Assembly: GCA_963575745.1 (NCBI GenBank)
Contig: CAUYUJ010009824.1
Coordinates: 278,975 to 342,974 of the forward strand
Source of the DNA: Prorocentrum cordatum
Taxonomy: Eukaryota > Sar > Dinophyceae > Prorocentrales > Prorocentraceae
Reading direction: 5' to 3'
DNA length: 64,000 nucleotides
A model generated the notes under the pieces. That model had not been told where the DNA came from, ran no database searches, and saw nothing but the letters and a program-made list of their open reading frames with translations. Positions 23,455 through 34,899 of the stretch are shown here, in pieces (positions within the stretch are counted from its first letter, which is position 1; each line of letters begins with the position of its first letter). A program made the translations under genes and the position numbers.

Positions 23455-23545
23455 GACAGAGGGCGAGAGAGAGAGAGGGCGAGAGAGAGAGAGATAGCGA
23501 GACAGAGAGAGAGAGAGAGAGACAGAGAGAAAGAGAGAGATGAGA
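23455..23545. repeat. GA microsatellite
   Basis: Imperfect (GA)n with AGAGAGAGAG runs. Confidence 0.85.
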
Positions 23546-25095
23546 TCAAGGTGACAGGCTGGAGGTCAGTCAGGGTGGGCATTTGATCTCAATCCCCCCC
23601 CAACCTCCTTATCCCCTGCAGGGCGGTCGTATAGGTAGATATCCCATGTCTCCTTTATTCGATGCGCGTCAGCTTGTCGACGGCGCCGCCGCCAGTCTGA
23701 ACGAGAGGTGCTGTCTGGTTTCACCCGTGCTGTACATTATTGCATTTTGTTTGATTTAATTAGGGAGCCATGGTGGAGTTGACAAACAGTGCCCCCTGGC
23801 CGCATGGCACTGACAGCAAGAACACGCGCGGTTCTTTTTTTGTTGCCGCCAACATTCAATCATTGGGCGTTGCGTCAGGCGCCCCAATGAAGGCTGTCAG
23901 GGATGACGGCGTTGATTCGTTCATTTCCCCAGCTCGGCGCTTATTCCGCGGCGCACACCAGGTCGAAAACTCGGGGTCCGAACTCGCTTCGGGGTGACAC
24001 GGGGAGCGGACATGTGTTACATTTTCGTTGAGTGATGCCGCCCTTGCAGCGTGATGCAACACACACTTCCAGCAAACCGCACTACTTGACATTGGGCCCA
24101 AAACGTCTCCACGCAAGCTGAGGGAACCCCAACCTGAGCTACGAACCTGGATGCCGCCACACGCCGGGGCATGCGGTGGCAGCCCCGTGACACTACTATT
24201 GCTTGCTTAGGGGGGGCACAGGAGGCCGAAATTCGTTGCATTTTCGTTGCGTGATGCCGCCTTTGCAGCGTGATGCAACACAGGCAGCAAGAAGCCCAGA
24301 CCTAGCCGCAACAACATGTATTGTTTTCTGGACTTATCCCTCGGTCGGCCGATGGGGGGACGATTCGTTAACACCCCTGGGGCTAAGCCCAGACTTAGCC
24401 GCAACAAATTGTAGCTCTTTGTCTGGTCTCTTCTGGGAGGCCTCAAGGCCGAGTCCAGGGCAGCCCTACTCCCAAGGGCCCTGGAGGTGCACCTTCGTTA
24501 AACTCATGTCTATGACAATGGCCGGTAATGAGGCTCAGGATGCAAGCGGGGTGAGGCAGGTAGCAGAAGCATTCTAAGAGGACGCGTAAGAAGGAAGGGA
24601 GATGGATCTTGGGAGTGGGAGGAGGCAGAAGAGAGGCGAACCACATGAGAGAGACGTGGGAAAGAACGGGCAAGGGAATGGTCAGACGGGGAGGGAAGGG
24701 ACGGGGGTGCCTAAGAGGAGGAGAAGGATGATGCTGAGGAGGAGGAGGAGGAGGAGGAGGAGGAGAAGGAAGACGAGGTGAACTGAGACGTACACTATTC
24801 ATCGCGGCACGGATTGTCCAGGAACCCATCCAGGCTTTTAACGCCTGTGAAGCGCGTGCGAAGAGGGGAAACTATTCGAAAGTGGAACGGACATCGATAC
24901 ATGAAACAGCCGAGGCCTGGTGACAAGGGGCTTGGTGACAGCTGGCGCGAGGAATGGGCCCACCTTGAATGAGTTGGCTCGAAAGATGTGTTGTTGGTAT
25001 GTGGTAAGTATCAAGCAATTGGTTTGCACTCGAATCGCCCCTGGTTTCTTCAGCGGCGCACAGGCAATTTGCGATGCGCGTTCCTTGTGCGCGGA
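23546..25095. repeat. No gene recognised; short direct repeats
   Basis: A roughly 50-bp unit (ATTTTCGTTG-GTGATGCCGCC, then TGCAGCGTGATGCAACACA) occurs at 24017 and 24235. AGCCCAGAC.TAGCCGCAACAA occurs at 24294 and 24387. A purine tract lies at 24720-24780. Confidence 0.55.
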
Positions 25096-25166
25096 TAGAA
25101 CCTAAGCGCGCGCGCGAAGCGCGCGCGTGGTTCTAGTATAGTATAGTATAGTATAGTATAGTATAG

Positions 25167-25196
<30 letters not shown>
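25096..25196. repeat. GC palindrome with TAGAACC/GGTTCTA arms joined to a TA microsatellite
   Basis: TAGAACC at 25096 and GGTTCTA at 25129 frame two GCGCGCGCG runs separated by CGAA. GTATA and TA repeats follow to about 25195. A near copy lies at 32456-32489, and a partial inverted form lies at 19641-19673. It marks the left edge of a repeat block in both full copies. Confidence 0.75.
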
Positions 25197-25197
<1 letters not shown>

Positions 25198-26690
25198 TGG
25201 GGGACGAGGTCCCCCGGCCGAGCCCAAGGACCTCGGGGGCGCATGGGGGTGCAGGGTCCCGGGGGACGAGGTCCCCCGGCCGAGCCCAAGGACCTCGGGG
25301 GCGCATGGGGGTGCAGGGCCCCCAGGGCCGCTCGGAAAGGTTCCCGTTCGGTTCCAGAGACCGCCAGGGCGGGCTCCAGCCCAGCCAAGACAGCCCGCGA
25401 GCGCTCCAACACGCGCCAGCATGGCTTCCAGACGAGCCCAGCGGCCACCAACACGCCCCAAGCGGCCTCCAAGACGCCTCCCAAGAGAGCCCCAAGAGGC
25501 AAAAAACGTTGTTTTTTCATTGTTTTTTCCTATGTGTTTTGTCTTCTCGCTTTTCCTGCTTTCCGACGCTCCAAGACGGCCCAAGAGGCCCCCAAGAGAG
25601 CCCCAGGACGGCCCAAGAGGCCCCTAAGCCGGCCCCAAGACGGCCCAAGAAGCCCCCAAAGGCGTCCCGAGACGGCCCAAAAGGCCCCCAGGACGGCCCA
25701 GGAGCCGCCCAAGACAGCCCCAGGAGGGCTCCGCCATGGCCTGAAGACTGCCTAAGCGAGCCCAGCGGACCTCCAACACGCGCCAGCATGGCCTCCAAAC
25801 GAGGCCAGAAGCCACCAACACGCCCCAAGCGGCCTCCAAGAGGCCTCCCAAGGAGCCCCAAGAGGCCGCAAACGTTGATTTTGCATTGTTTTTTTTCGAT
25901 GTGTTTTGCCTTCTCGGTTTTTCTGTTTTCCGACGCTGCCAGACGGCCCAAGAGGCACCCAAGACAGCCCCAGGACGGCCCCAGAGGCCCCTGAGCCGGC
26001 CCCAAGACAGTCCAAGAGGCCCCCAAAGGCGTCCCAAGATGGCCCAAGTGAGCCCCAAGACAACCCCGGAGCCGCTCAAGACAGCCCCAGGAGGGCCCCG
26101 ACATGGCCTGACGACTGCCTAAAAGGCCAGCGAGCCTCCAACACGCGCCAGCATGGCCTCCAGACGAGCCCACAGGCAACCAACACGCCCCAAGCGGCTT
26201 CCAAGAGGCCTCCCAAGAGAACCCCAAGAGGCCACAAACGCTGATTTGTCATTGGTTCTTTCGATGTTTTTCGCGTTCTTGCTTTTTTTGCTTTCCGACG
26301 CTCCAAGACGGCCCAAGAGGCCCCCAAGAGAGCCCCAGGACGGCCCAAGAGACACTTAAGCCGGGGCCAAGACGGCCCAAGACGCCCCCGAAGGCGTCCC
26401 AAGACGGCCCAAGAGCGCCCCAGGACGGCGCAGGAGTCGCCCAAGACGGCCCCAGGAGAGCCCCGACATGGCCTCAAGATTGCCCAAGCGAGCCCAGCGG
26501 ACCCCAAGAGGGCCCCACGAGGCCGCAAGAAGCCCCCCGAGGCCACCCAAGCGCCCCCCAAAAGGCTCCCCGGAGGCTCCCAAGAGGCCCAACAACTCCT
26601 CCCAAGACGCCCCAGAGACTTCCAGTACGCCTCCAAAAACTGACCCTGAGAGGGTCATGCGAGGCCCCAAGACAGCCCAATGATGGCCAC
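25197..26690. repeat. Tandem repeat block: 2 x 65 bp then 3 x about 363 bp
   Basis: 25197-25320 is a 65-bp GC unit repeated twice. From about 25400 three roughly 363-bp units follow. Each contains CCAACACGCGCCAGCATGGC, a CCAAGAGGCC-rich body and a T-rich island (TTGTTTTTTC..TGTGTTTTG). The open frames are repeat-driven (Arg/Pro/Lys) and not genes. Confidence 0.8.
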
Positions 26691-27260
26691 GCGAGAGCCA
26701 CACCATACATTACGATGGTGAGGAGGCGTAAGTAATGGTGGCGAGGGATGCTGATGACAAGGATGGAAGGGGAGCGAAGGATGAGGAGGACTGGGGAGTG
26801 ACTAGAGGTGAGGAAGGACGAGAACGAGGTGTATGAAGAGAAGGAGTGGCAGATTGAAGAGAGCGGGGAGGACATGGAGGAGGCTGATGATGATGATGAG
26901 GAGGAGGAGGACGAGGAGGAGAGGAGGACGGGGAGCAGTGACGTAACCAGCCCTTCACATTTACGCTCCCAAGAGCGAAGGGTGCCATGAGCCGTCTCGG
27001 GCAAGTTCCTTCAGCGCTCTTTCCGTTTCCGTGCACAACCATTGGCCCATCCATGGAGCCATGACGGGGCCCAGGTCAGCGCCGAGGCTGTTCCCGGAGC
27101 TTCCAACAAGGTCTCCGAGTTGCACTTCCGCGTCCTGCTCCACCGACCCTGTACCCCATATCGGCTGAAGACATGATGCTGCTGCCTCCGCAGTCACCAG
27201 TCAGTATTATGCTGCTTACTTTTACGGCATTGCAGGCTGCCATCCATATCGCGGGTCGAG
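26691..27260. other. No gene recognised; GGA/GAT tract
   Basis: Purine-rich DNA (26760-26935) followed by ordinary sequence without a convincing frame. Confidence 0.4.
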
Positions 27261-27292
27261 CCGCCGCCCCCTGCACCTCCGCATTCGTGGTC

Positions 27293-29330
27293 ATGGCTTC
27301 AGCTGTTACTGAGAGGCCGCGCCACACGTGTCATAACTATCAATTTTGCAGTGGACTTCAAGCTCATATCCCAGTCGAAGGCACCAGCAAACGAGAACGT
27401 CAGAGATTTTGCAAGCGGTGCTTTTCGGCAGATGCACGGTGTGCCCACCCCCAGCGCGAGGCCCCTGTAGCTCCACCCTTCCGACGGCCAAAAACACATG
27501 TCACGCCTACTTTCTGCACAACGCACTATCCCGACCCATGCCACAATACCACGCGTGAGTGGGACTTGTGTAGGAACGCCCGCGTCGGCTGCCGCCTTCT
27601 GACAACCAACGAATCATCTGTCCCGTGCTTTCCGTGCTCTGAAGGCTCCCTGCCCTGTCGCTTCGCGGTGCTGGGGTGTCCTTCCCACGTCCGGCAAAAA
27701 GTCAAAAATGCATCAGGCCGGCTTCCACAATGCGTGACCCATCAATTCGGCAATTCGCCAATTTGCCTGCGCATCGCTTGGCTGCCAGGAGGAACGGAGC
27801 GATACAGCCCACAGTACTTGCGTCCCATGCCAAGCCGGACGTCGACTGTGCACAGTGTGCTTCTCGCGCCGAGGAGCGCCCGGAACTCCAGATCTGTGCG
27901 CTCACTGTGGCGGAGCCAGCCCAGCCGCCAGCCCTTCTCTAGCCGCTCCAGCGCAGTCTTCGACGGCGCTTGCATCTACGCCCTCGCGATGTAGCGCTCC
28001 GAAGTGCGGGGCGCCAGCGGTGCAAGAAAGCACATCTCGAACGGGCGCGCAATGCCCCATGTGCATCGTCGGGGTCTTTCCTTGCGCCACGGCCACCTGC
28101 AACTTCCGCGTCCCTCGACAACACGGACAGCATTGCCTCGTCTGCCAACCGCCCGCCCTGCTCCACTTCTGCCGCACGCCCCCGTGCACGAACGTAGTCG
28201 AGTCGCCAGAGGACACTTTGCGTTGTGTACTTCGTCCTGTTTCCCACGTTCGACGCGTAGGTGCGACGGCCGTTCCACCCCTGGTTCAGCAGGCCTGTGC
28301 CGAACGTGCGGGCTGTCCACACCACAACCACTACTATCCCTCTCCAAACGATCCTACGAGCAAGCCGAACGCCCTTGTAGTTCGTCTGGGTGCAACGGTG
28401 TAGCTCAACGGAACATCGTCCGACGCCCTCTGCATCGCGTGCATTCGGAAAAGGGGAGCCATGTAGCAATCGTGCCATTGGGTGCGCTTTTCTCGTGGGC
28501 CCTCTCGGCACCGTGGTGAAATGTAGGTACTGTTGCCTCGCGGGGCCCCCTTGCCAGGGGCCCGGAAAGGCCGGCTGCCGCGCCCCCGCCCGCCATGGCG
28601 TGCGACGCGCAGTGCCGCACAACAACGGCATGTGCGAACGTTGCTTTAAACCCACATGTTCCTTCCCACTGTGCGACAGAAAGTTGACGAAAGCAATGTA
28701 CGCCACCGGATACTGCCCCGACCACGTCCGACATGCCGCGGTAGCCACCGCCGCCGCCGGGCCCCATCATCCTCCGACGTCGGGGTCTTCTGGTGTCCCA
28801 CACGCCCGTCCACGTAGCGATCCGTTGCAAGCACTTTGCAAGCAGGTGGCGGCAGCCGTCCGCATGTACCTCCGAGCACGTGACTCGCCGAAATGTTCCG
28901 TGCCGTGGCGTCGCCTCAAGTCCACCCGCGCAGCACTTCCGAACTCGTCCAGCTGTCCGCCCGCCTGCGCAGCGCATCGGAACTGGTTCGCAGAACCCGT
29001 GCCTGGGGCCTGGGACTTCTCTTGGCGTACGCACCGGCCACCGCGCCGGCTGGTGGTCGACAGACGAATGGTGCAGCAAACGCGTTCCGAAAGCGTCGCT
29101 CTCTCCGACCGGCCACTTTCAAGGAGCCTGCGCAACGTGCGGGGCTCTGCACTTTTTCGCCGAACGCGCGCGCTGCCCGGCAGCACGCAGAAAGGACTTC
29201 GGCGCGTGCTGCAGGTACGGAGCCCTGGCTGGCATCCCCCTACTGCCTCCCGCTCCGGCCGAAATGGCTCAGCTCCTTCGTCCGGGTCCTTCCCACGACC
29301 ACTTCATGCAGCACATTCGGTCGTACAACT
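27293..29330 (+). pseudogene. Cys-rich repeat protein, fragmented across frames
   Basis: Plus-strand frames carry a recurring Cys pattern of about 40-50 residues, CxxC or C-x(4-6)-C pairs separated by Arg/Pro-rich linkers. Examples are CHNYQFCSGLQ...FCKRCF (about 27335-27425), ECxxCSEGSLPCRFAVLGCP (about 27635), TCVPCQAGRRLCTVCF (about 27820), CPMCIVGVFPCATATC (about 28050), CLVCQPP (about 28135), LCRTCG (about 28300), PCSNRAIGC (about 28460) and CRYCCLAGPPC (about 28530). The pattern hops between frames, so the gene has frameshifts or unrecognised introns. It could be a zinc-binding or disulphide-rich repeat protein. I do not recognise the family. Confidence 0.5.
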
Positions 29331-29394
29331 GCGCCCTTGGATTCGCATCCTTCAACAGCGAGAGCACTGTCGCCGCACGGAAGACCCGCACGGA

Positions 29395-29520
29395 AGACCC
29401 CCTGTCGGGCACCCGGGCACCGGGGCACCCGGGCACCCGGGCACTGCAGGCACCCCGGCACCGGGGCATCCGGGCATCCCCCGGGCACCCGGGAAGGAGG
29501 AGGGAGGATGAGGAGGAGGA
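29395..29520. repeat. GGGCACCC/GGGCATCC short tandem repeats followed by a GGA tract
   Basis: About ten copies of CCGGGCAC or CGGGGCAC variants, then (GGA)n to 29537. Confidence 0.75.
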
Positions 29521-30680
29521 GAAGGAGGAGGAGGAGTGAACGTCGGGCAGGCGTCCAGCGCAATCCGAGCCGAGGGTAGAGCCAGAAGGAGTAGAAGGTA
29601 GAGGGGACCGGGAGGACCGTTTCGGCCGTTCGAAAAAGCACCTCATCCATGTCCTCCTCTTCCTCCTGGGGGATATCAGTCCCAGCTGGCGTGGAGCTGG
29701 AGGTCGATCCTCCACCGTCAGCACAACCACAGGGGCAGCAGCATGATCGAGTCGTCGACCCTTCGTCCGAGTCGTCGTGTACCGTCGAAGCTGCTGCCCC
29801 AACATCTCTCCCTCTTGGACCGCGCGATGCGGAAGAGGAAGCAGCCTGTTCATTGTTTGGCTTGCCTGGTGAGAGTCCCTCCCAGCAGGCCGTGCAGCAG
29901 GCATCTGAGCCAGCCTCGTCGGCTGGAGCGTTCGGCCGAGACCGAGCTGCCTCCGTCCTTGAAGAGGACGAGGCCTCGCTCGTCGCCGTCGCTGCACTAC
30001 AGTCTGACGACTCAGACTAGGAGATGCAGCATGCGTCCTCCGCGTGTGGCGCGTCTCGCCCTGACCTCATTCTTCTCTGGTCGTGGGCTTAGGGGGGCAG
30101 GCGGTGAGCCACAGGGGATCCTCCCCTCCTGTGGGAAATCGCCCCGTGGCTTTCGCGCCTGCCCTCCTATCTTCGTTTCACTGCTCGCTGGCCTGCTACA
30201 GGCCAGATATCAGGGGGCGACGACCTCTGGGCGTCGATGTCGAACAAATCCTCCTGCTCGTTCTCTTCCCCCTCCCTTCCATAATCAGACTATTCCTCCG
30301 CCGGCTCGGCTCGGCCCGGCCCGGCCCGGCTCGGCCAGCGGAGGAGGAGGAGGGAGGAGGAGTGGGAGGATGAAGACAGGACAGGGGGGGAGTAGGACGA
30401 CGAGGAGGAGGAGGAGGAGGAGGAGGAGGAGGAGGAGGAGGAGGAGAAAGAGCGAGGAGGCGGGGAGGGACATGGGCAAGGGGAGGCGGATGAGGACTAA
30501 TTTCGATGAGGAGCAGGCGTTCGCAACCGGCGCAGCATCCAGGCAGAAGAGGAGGAGGAGGAGGAGCAGGAGGAGGAAGAGCAGGAGGAGGAGGAGGAGG
30601 AGGAGGATGAAGAGGAGGAAGCGCAGGAGGAGGCCCGGTTCGCCTGAGACATCCTCAAAGCTCTGGGTTCCGAGACGTCC
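29521..30680. repeat. No confident gene; GGA tract
   Basis: 29649-30020 is an open frame of 123 codons, rich in Ser, Ala and Glu and without recognisable motifs. 30335-30620 is (GGA)n. No confident gene. Confidence 0.45.
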
Positions 30681-31226
30681 TGACCTGAGTTGGTCAGACC
30701 ACTTTCGCCTGAGACATCCTCGAAACTCTGACCTCGGAGGTGCCCTGCCCCACGGTGGTCCGAGACAGCCCAAGAGAGCTTCAAGATGGCCAAGATGCCC
30801 TCAAAAGTGCCCCCACGAGGAACTCAGGAGGCGAAGCAAGTAGGTTTCCTCAATGGTTTTTGAAGGTTGTTCGTGTTCTCGCTGTTTTGTGCTTCCAACG
30901 GTTCAAGACAGCCCATGAGGCCCCAGAAACCAGCTCAAGACGGCCCAAGAGGCACCCAAAGAGGGCGCCGCGACGGCGCAATAGAGAGAGCCCCCAAGAT
31001 GGCCCAAAAAGTGCCCCAAGGCGGCCCTAGAGGCGCCCAAGATCGCCTCAAGAGGGCCCCAAGAAGGGGCTCAAGAGGGGGAACACGAACCGACAATTCG
31101 AGCCTTCCGCCCCAGTAGGCCTCCAGGAGGCCCCAAGAGGCCCCAAGAGAGCCCAAGAGGCCCCCTAGAGGCCTCCTAGAGGCTCCACGAGGCCCCACAG
31201 GAGCCCCCAAAGACGCCCCGCGAACA

Positions 31227-31248
31227 TCCGTAGCCATTTTGGCTCAAG
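31227..31248 (+). other. Complete spliced-leader relic
   Basis: All 22 leader positions are intact (T, CCG, TAGCCATTTTGGCTCAAG). GTGGATCTGACT follows, so a GT sits directly after the leader, as in the SL RNA gene. However, the rest does not resemble an SL RNA that I can recognise. There is no convincing downstream reading frame. Most likely it is a retroposed mRNA 5' end caught in repeat DNA. Confidence 0.85.
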
Positions 31249-31989
31249 GTGGATCTGACTGCAGCGCGCAAGCGCTCATCATAGTTGCCCATCACCATGC
31301 GGACCCCGCGACCAGACCCCTGGGGCCCGAGGCTGCCCACTTTTCCCAAACTCCCCCCTCCCCCCGCGGTGCCCACCGTGTCCCTCGGGGTCCTTCGGGG
31401 GGCTTTCGGAGGGCCCGAAGGCGCTCCCCAGACGGTCCAGGAGGCTTCCGAGACGGTCCAAGAGTTCGTCAAGACGCCCATGATGGCTTCAAGACGGCCC
31501 GAGAGGCCCCCCAAGCGCTTGAAGAGGGCTTCAAGAGGACACTTATGAGGGCCGCAAGGAACACACATCGCTCTAATTCCTTTGGGAAGCGTCTATTTTG
31601 GGCATATGCGCTTTGTATGAATAGCGTCCACGACGGCCTCACAGAACCCCAAGAGCGCCGCAAGACATCCCAACAAGGCCTCCAAGACGGTCCAAGAAGC
31701 TCCCAGGATCGCCCCAAAACGTCCCACAGAGCCCTCCAAGACGACCTCCGTAGGCGCCTGTGGATCCCAGAGCGCGCTAAGACAGTCCAAGAGGCCCACA
31801 AGACACCTCACTCTGCACCCCTCCCCGCTCCTCCCAGATTCCTCCCCATCCCTCCCCGCTCCAGGCAAGTGTGCGCGAGGCGGTTGTATCTCTGGCCGCG
31901 AGATCCTGCCAGCGTATACCTACATGTACGACCACCCGTCGGGTGATAACGAGGTTGTGCGTGTGGTGGTGGGGGTGAGGAAGGGGAAC

Positions 31990-32265
31990 CAACTGGAGCT
32001 ACAACATAGCATTGCATCGCACAGCAGAGCATAGCATAGCACCGCATAGCATCGCACAACACAGCATAGACGAGCATCGCGTAGCATAGCATAGCATAGC
32101 ATATCATCGCATAGCATGTCATAGCATCGCATCGCATCGCGTCGCATATACTAGCATATCATCGCATGGCACAGTATGGCGTAGCATAGCATAGCATAGC
32201 ATCGCACAGCATAGTATCGCATCGCAGCACACCGCATAGCTTAGCCTCGCATTGATAACATAGCG
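31990..32265. repeat. AGCAT pentanucleotide array
   Basis: Degenerate (AGCAT)n/(CGCAT)n. The counterpart in the duplicated block is 34085-34395. Confidence 0.85.
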
Positions 32266-32455
32266 TACTATGCGGGCCGAACCGCCGTACAATGGCCGAA
32301 AGTCCGTCCAAACGGCGCTCTCGCCTCGGCGCGGGCAGCACACCGCCAGCGTCACCTGCACGCCGTGGCCAGCTTAAGTTTAAGAGCGAATCGTGAGGAT
32401 GTCTCAGCAGAAACCGGCTTTCTTGGTTCAGATGGGCGGGCTGGACGACATGGGC

Positions 32456-32493
32456 GAACCAAAGCGCGCGCGCAGCGCGCGCGTGGTTCTAGT

Positions 32494-32539
<46 letters not shown>

Positions 32540-32540
32540 C
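32456..32540. repeat. GC palindrome with GAACCA/TGGTTC arms joined to a TA microsatellite
   Basis: GAACCA at 32456 and TGGTTC at 32484 enclose two GCGCGCGCG runs; TA repeats and (CA)n follow. Same organisation as 25096-25196. Confidence 0.75.
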
Positions 32541-32609
32541 ACACACACACACCCGCGCACGAGGCCCTGGCGCCAGGGGCACAAGGCCCAGGGGCCCGGG
32601 GCCTGAGGG

Positions 32610-33300
32610 GGCATGGGAGGACCAGGGTTTCCCAGACCGCTCCCAGAGCACCCCGGAGCGGCCCTGGAGCTCCCAGATTGCCGCAGAGAGCTCCCAGAAG
32701 CCCTCGGGGACTTCGACAAGCCCCTCCAAGACAACCCAGATAGCCCCAACGTGGCCCAAGATGGGTTAGAGACCGCAAATACACAGCCCAGGCCTCCAAG
32801 GGGCCTCAAGAGAGCTCCGAGAAGCATCCCGAGGGAGCCCGAAGAAGCCCTAAGCATTGATTTCCATTGGTTTTGGGTTCTCACGTTTTCGACCTTCCGA
32901 CGCACCAGGACGGCCGACGATGCCCCCCAGACCGCCCCACGACCGCCGAAGAGGCCCCCAAAGAGCCCCAAGACGGCCCCAGGGAGTTTGACGAATGCCC
33001 GGGGCGGGTCCCGCGGCCCGGGGGAGCCCCGGGACGGGCCCAAGCTGGGCTACGATACAGACCTCGAGCGGGAGGCGCCAAGGCGCTCCAAGACGGCCCA
33101 GATGAGCCCAACACGGCAAATGCACAGCCCAAAAGGCTTCCAGAAGGCTTCAAGAGAGCTCCGAGAAGCATCCCGAGAGATCCCGAAGAGGCCCGAATCA
33201 TTGATTTTCATTGGTTTTTACATGTTGTTCGGTTTCTCACGTTTTCGACCTTCCTACGCCCCAAGACGGCCGACGACGCCCCCAAGACCGCCTCATGACC
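32610..33300. repeat. CCAAGAGGCC repeats with an internal roughly 350-bp duplication
   Basis: 32740-32960 and 33095-33300 are diverged copies (CAAGAGAGCTCCGAGAAGCA, ATTGATTTxCATTGGTTTT, CTCACGTTTTCGACCTTCC). No gene is supported. Confidence 0.7.
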
Positions 33301-34400
33301 GCCGAAGAGGTCCCCAAAAGAGCCCATTTTGGCTCAAGATGGCTCTGACTGCAGCGCGCAAGCTCTCATCATATTTGCCCATCACCATGCGGACCCCGCG
33401 ACCAGGCTCCTGGGGCCCGAGGCGGCCCACTTTTCCAAAACTCCCCCCTCCCCCCGCGGTGCCCACTGTGTCCCTCGGAGTCCGGGACTCATTGCAGGCC
33501 TTCGGGGAGCTTTCGGAGGGCACGAAGGCGCTCCCCAGACGGTCCACGAGGCTTCCGAGACGGTCCAAGAGCGCGCCAAGACGCCCACGATGGCTTAAAG
33601 ACGGCCCGAGAGGCCTCGAAGAGGACACGTATGAGGGCCACAAGAAACACACATCGCCCCAATTCCTCAGGGAAGCAGAGTCGATTTCTGTTGTTAATAT
33701 CGTCAGCGACGGCCTCAGATAACCCCAAGATCGCCGCAAGACATCCCCAAAAGGCCTCCAAGACGGCCCAAGAAGACCCCAGGATCGCCCCAAAACGACC
33801 CACAGAGCCCTCCAAGACGGCCTCCGTAGGCGCCTGTGGATCTCATAGCGCTCTGAGGCAGTCCAAGAGGCCCACAAGACACCCCACTCCGCACCCCTCC
33901 CCGCTCCTCCCAGATCGTTCCCATTCCTCCCCATCCCTCCCCACTCCAGGCAAGTGTGCGCGAGGCGGTTGCGTCTCTGACTGCGAGATCCTGCCTTTGC
34001 ATACCCACATGTACGACCACCCTTCGGGTGATAAGGAGGTTGTGTGTGTGTGTGTGTGTGTGGTGAAAGGGGGGAGGAAGGGGGATCAACTGGGGCTACA
34101 ACATAACATTGCATCGCATAGCGGAGCATAACATTGTATCACATATCATCGCACATCACATCACAGCAGAGCATAGCGTAGCATAGCATAGCATAGCATC
34201 GCATCGCGTAATAGTAGACCATCGCACAGCACAGTATGGCGTAGCATCGCATAGCATCGCATAGCATAGTATCGCATCACATTACATCACATCACATCAC
34301 ATCACATAGTTAAGCATCGCATTGATACCATAGTTTAGCATTGTACAGCATCGCATAGCATAGCATAGCACAGCATCGCATAGCACCGGACACGACGGGA
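33300..34400 (+). repeat. Duplicated block, copy 2
   Basis: The second copy of 31200-32340. The leader relic in this copy is shortened to CCATTTTGGCTCAAG (33324-33338), preceded by AGC. The AGCAT array is at 34085-34395. Confidence 0.75.
33324..33338 (+). other. Partial spliced-leader relic
   Basis: 15 nt identical to the 3' part of the leader, downstream of AG. The rest of the duplicated block matches 31249 onward. Confidence 0.75.
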
Positions 34401-34469
34401 CACCGCGGCTCACCGCGGGACACCCAGGCAACCGCCAGCCAACCTGGGTGGACACCACTGGACACCGCG

Positions 34470-34890
34470 GGACACCCCCGGGCCACAGTTGGCCAACCGG
34501 TGGGGTACAGCAAAATGTGGACTGGTTTTGCCGTAAGCGCAGCTGGTTCATTCCTCTCGCCCGCCGACGCAGCTTCGCCTCGCCCACACGCGCGACACGA
34601 ACACGAAACCCAAAATGATTTCCTGGCGTTTTTTTTTCACTTCGATCTATTTCCCAACCTCTGATTCTATCACACCACGGGACAACCCCTGGCCACCGCT
34701 GGCCGGGTGGCGCAGCAAAATGTGGCCCGGTTTTGCCCTAAGCACGGCGGGTTAATTCATTTCTCCCGTCGACGCAGCTTCGCCTCGCCCACACGCGCGA
34801 CACGAACACGGAACCCAAAACGATTTCTTGGCGGGGGTCTTGTTCACCTCAATCTCTTTCCCAACCTTGGATTCTATCTGCTTGCTGCGG
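34470..34890. repeat. Two copies of a roughly 212-bp repeat
   Basis: GGTxxxGCAGCAAAATGTGG, GACGCAGCTTCGCCTCGCCC and CGCGACACGAACACG recur at 34500-34670 and 34710-34880. An inverted copy lies at 23040-23120. Confidence 0.75.
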
Positions 34891-34899
34891 AGACAATTG

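Larger units (their letters stand above)
31200..32340 (+). repeat. Duplicated block, copy 1 (leader relic - GC repeats - AGCAT array)
   Basis: Matches 33300-34400 in order: a spliced-leader relic, GGATCTGACTGCAGCGCGCAAG, CATGCGGACCCCGCGACCAG, CCAAGACGG-type repeats, a TCTCTGACTGCGAGATCCTGC-like stretch, then a GCATA/GCATC pentanucleotide array. The spacing between copies is about 2.09 kb. Confidence 0.75.

Noticed and set aside
25243-26660. Several 150-240-codon frames on both strands
   Set aside because: They mirror each other across the CCAAGAGGCC repeats and have no independent support.
31990-34395. Possible CRISPR-like or telomeric arrays in the AGCAT repeats
   Set aside because: Degenerate pentanucleotide repeats without spacers; not a telomere motif.
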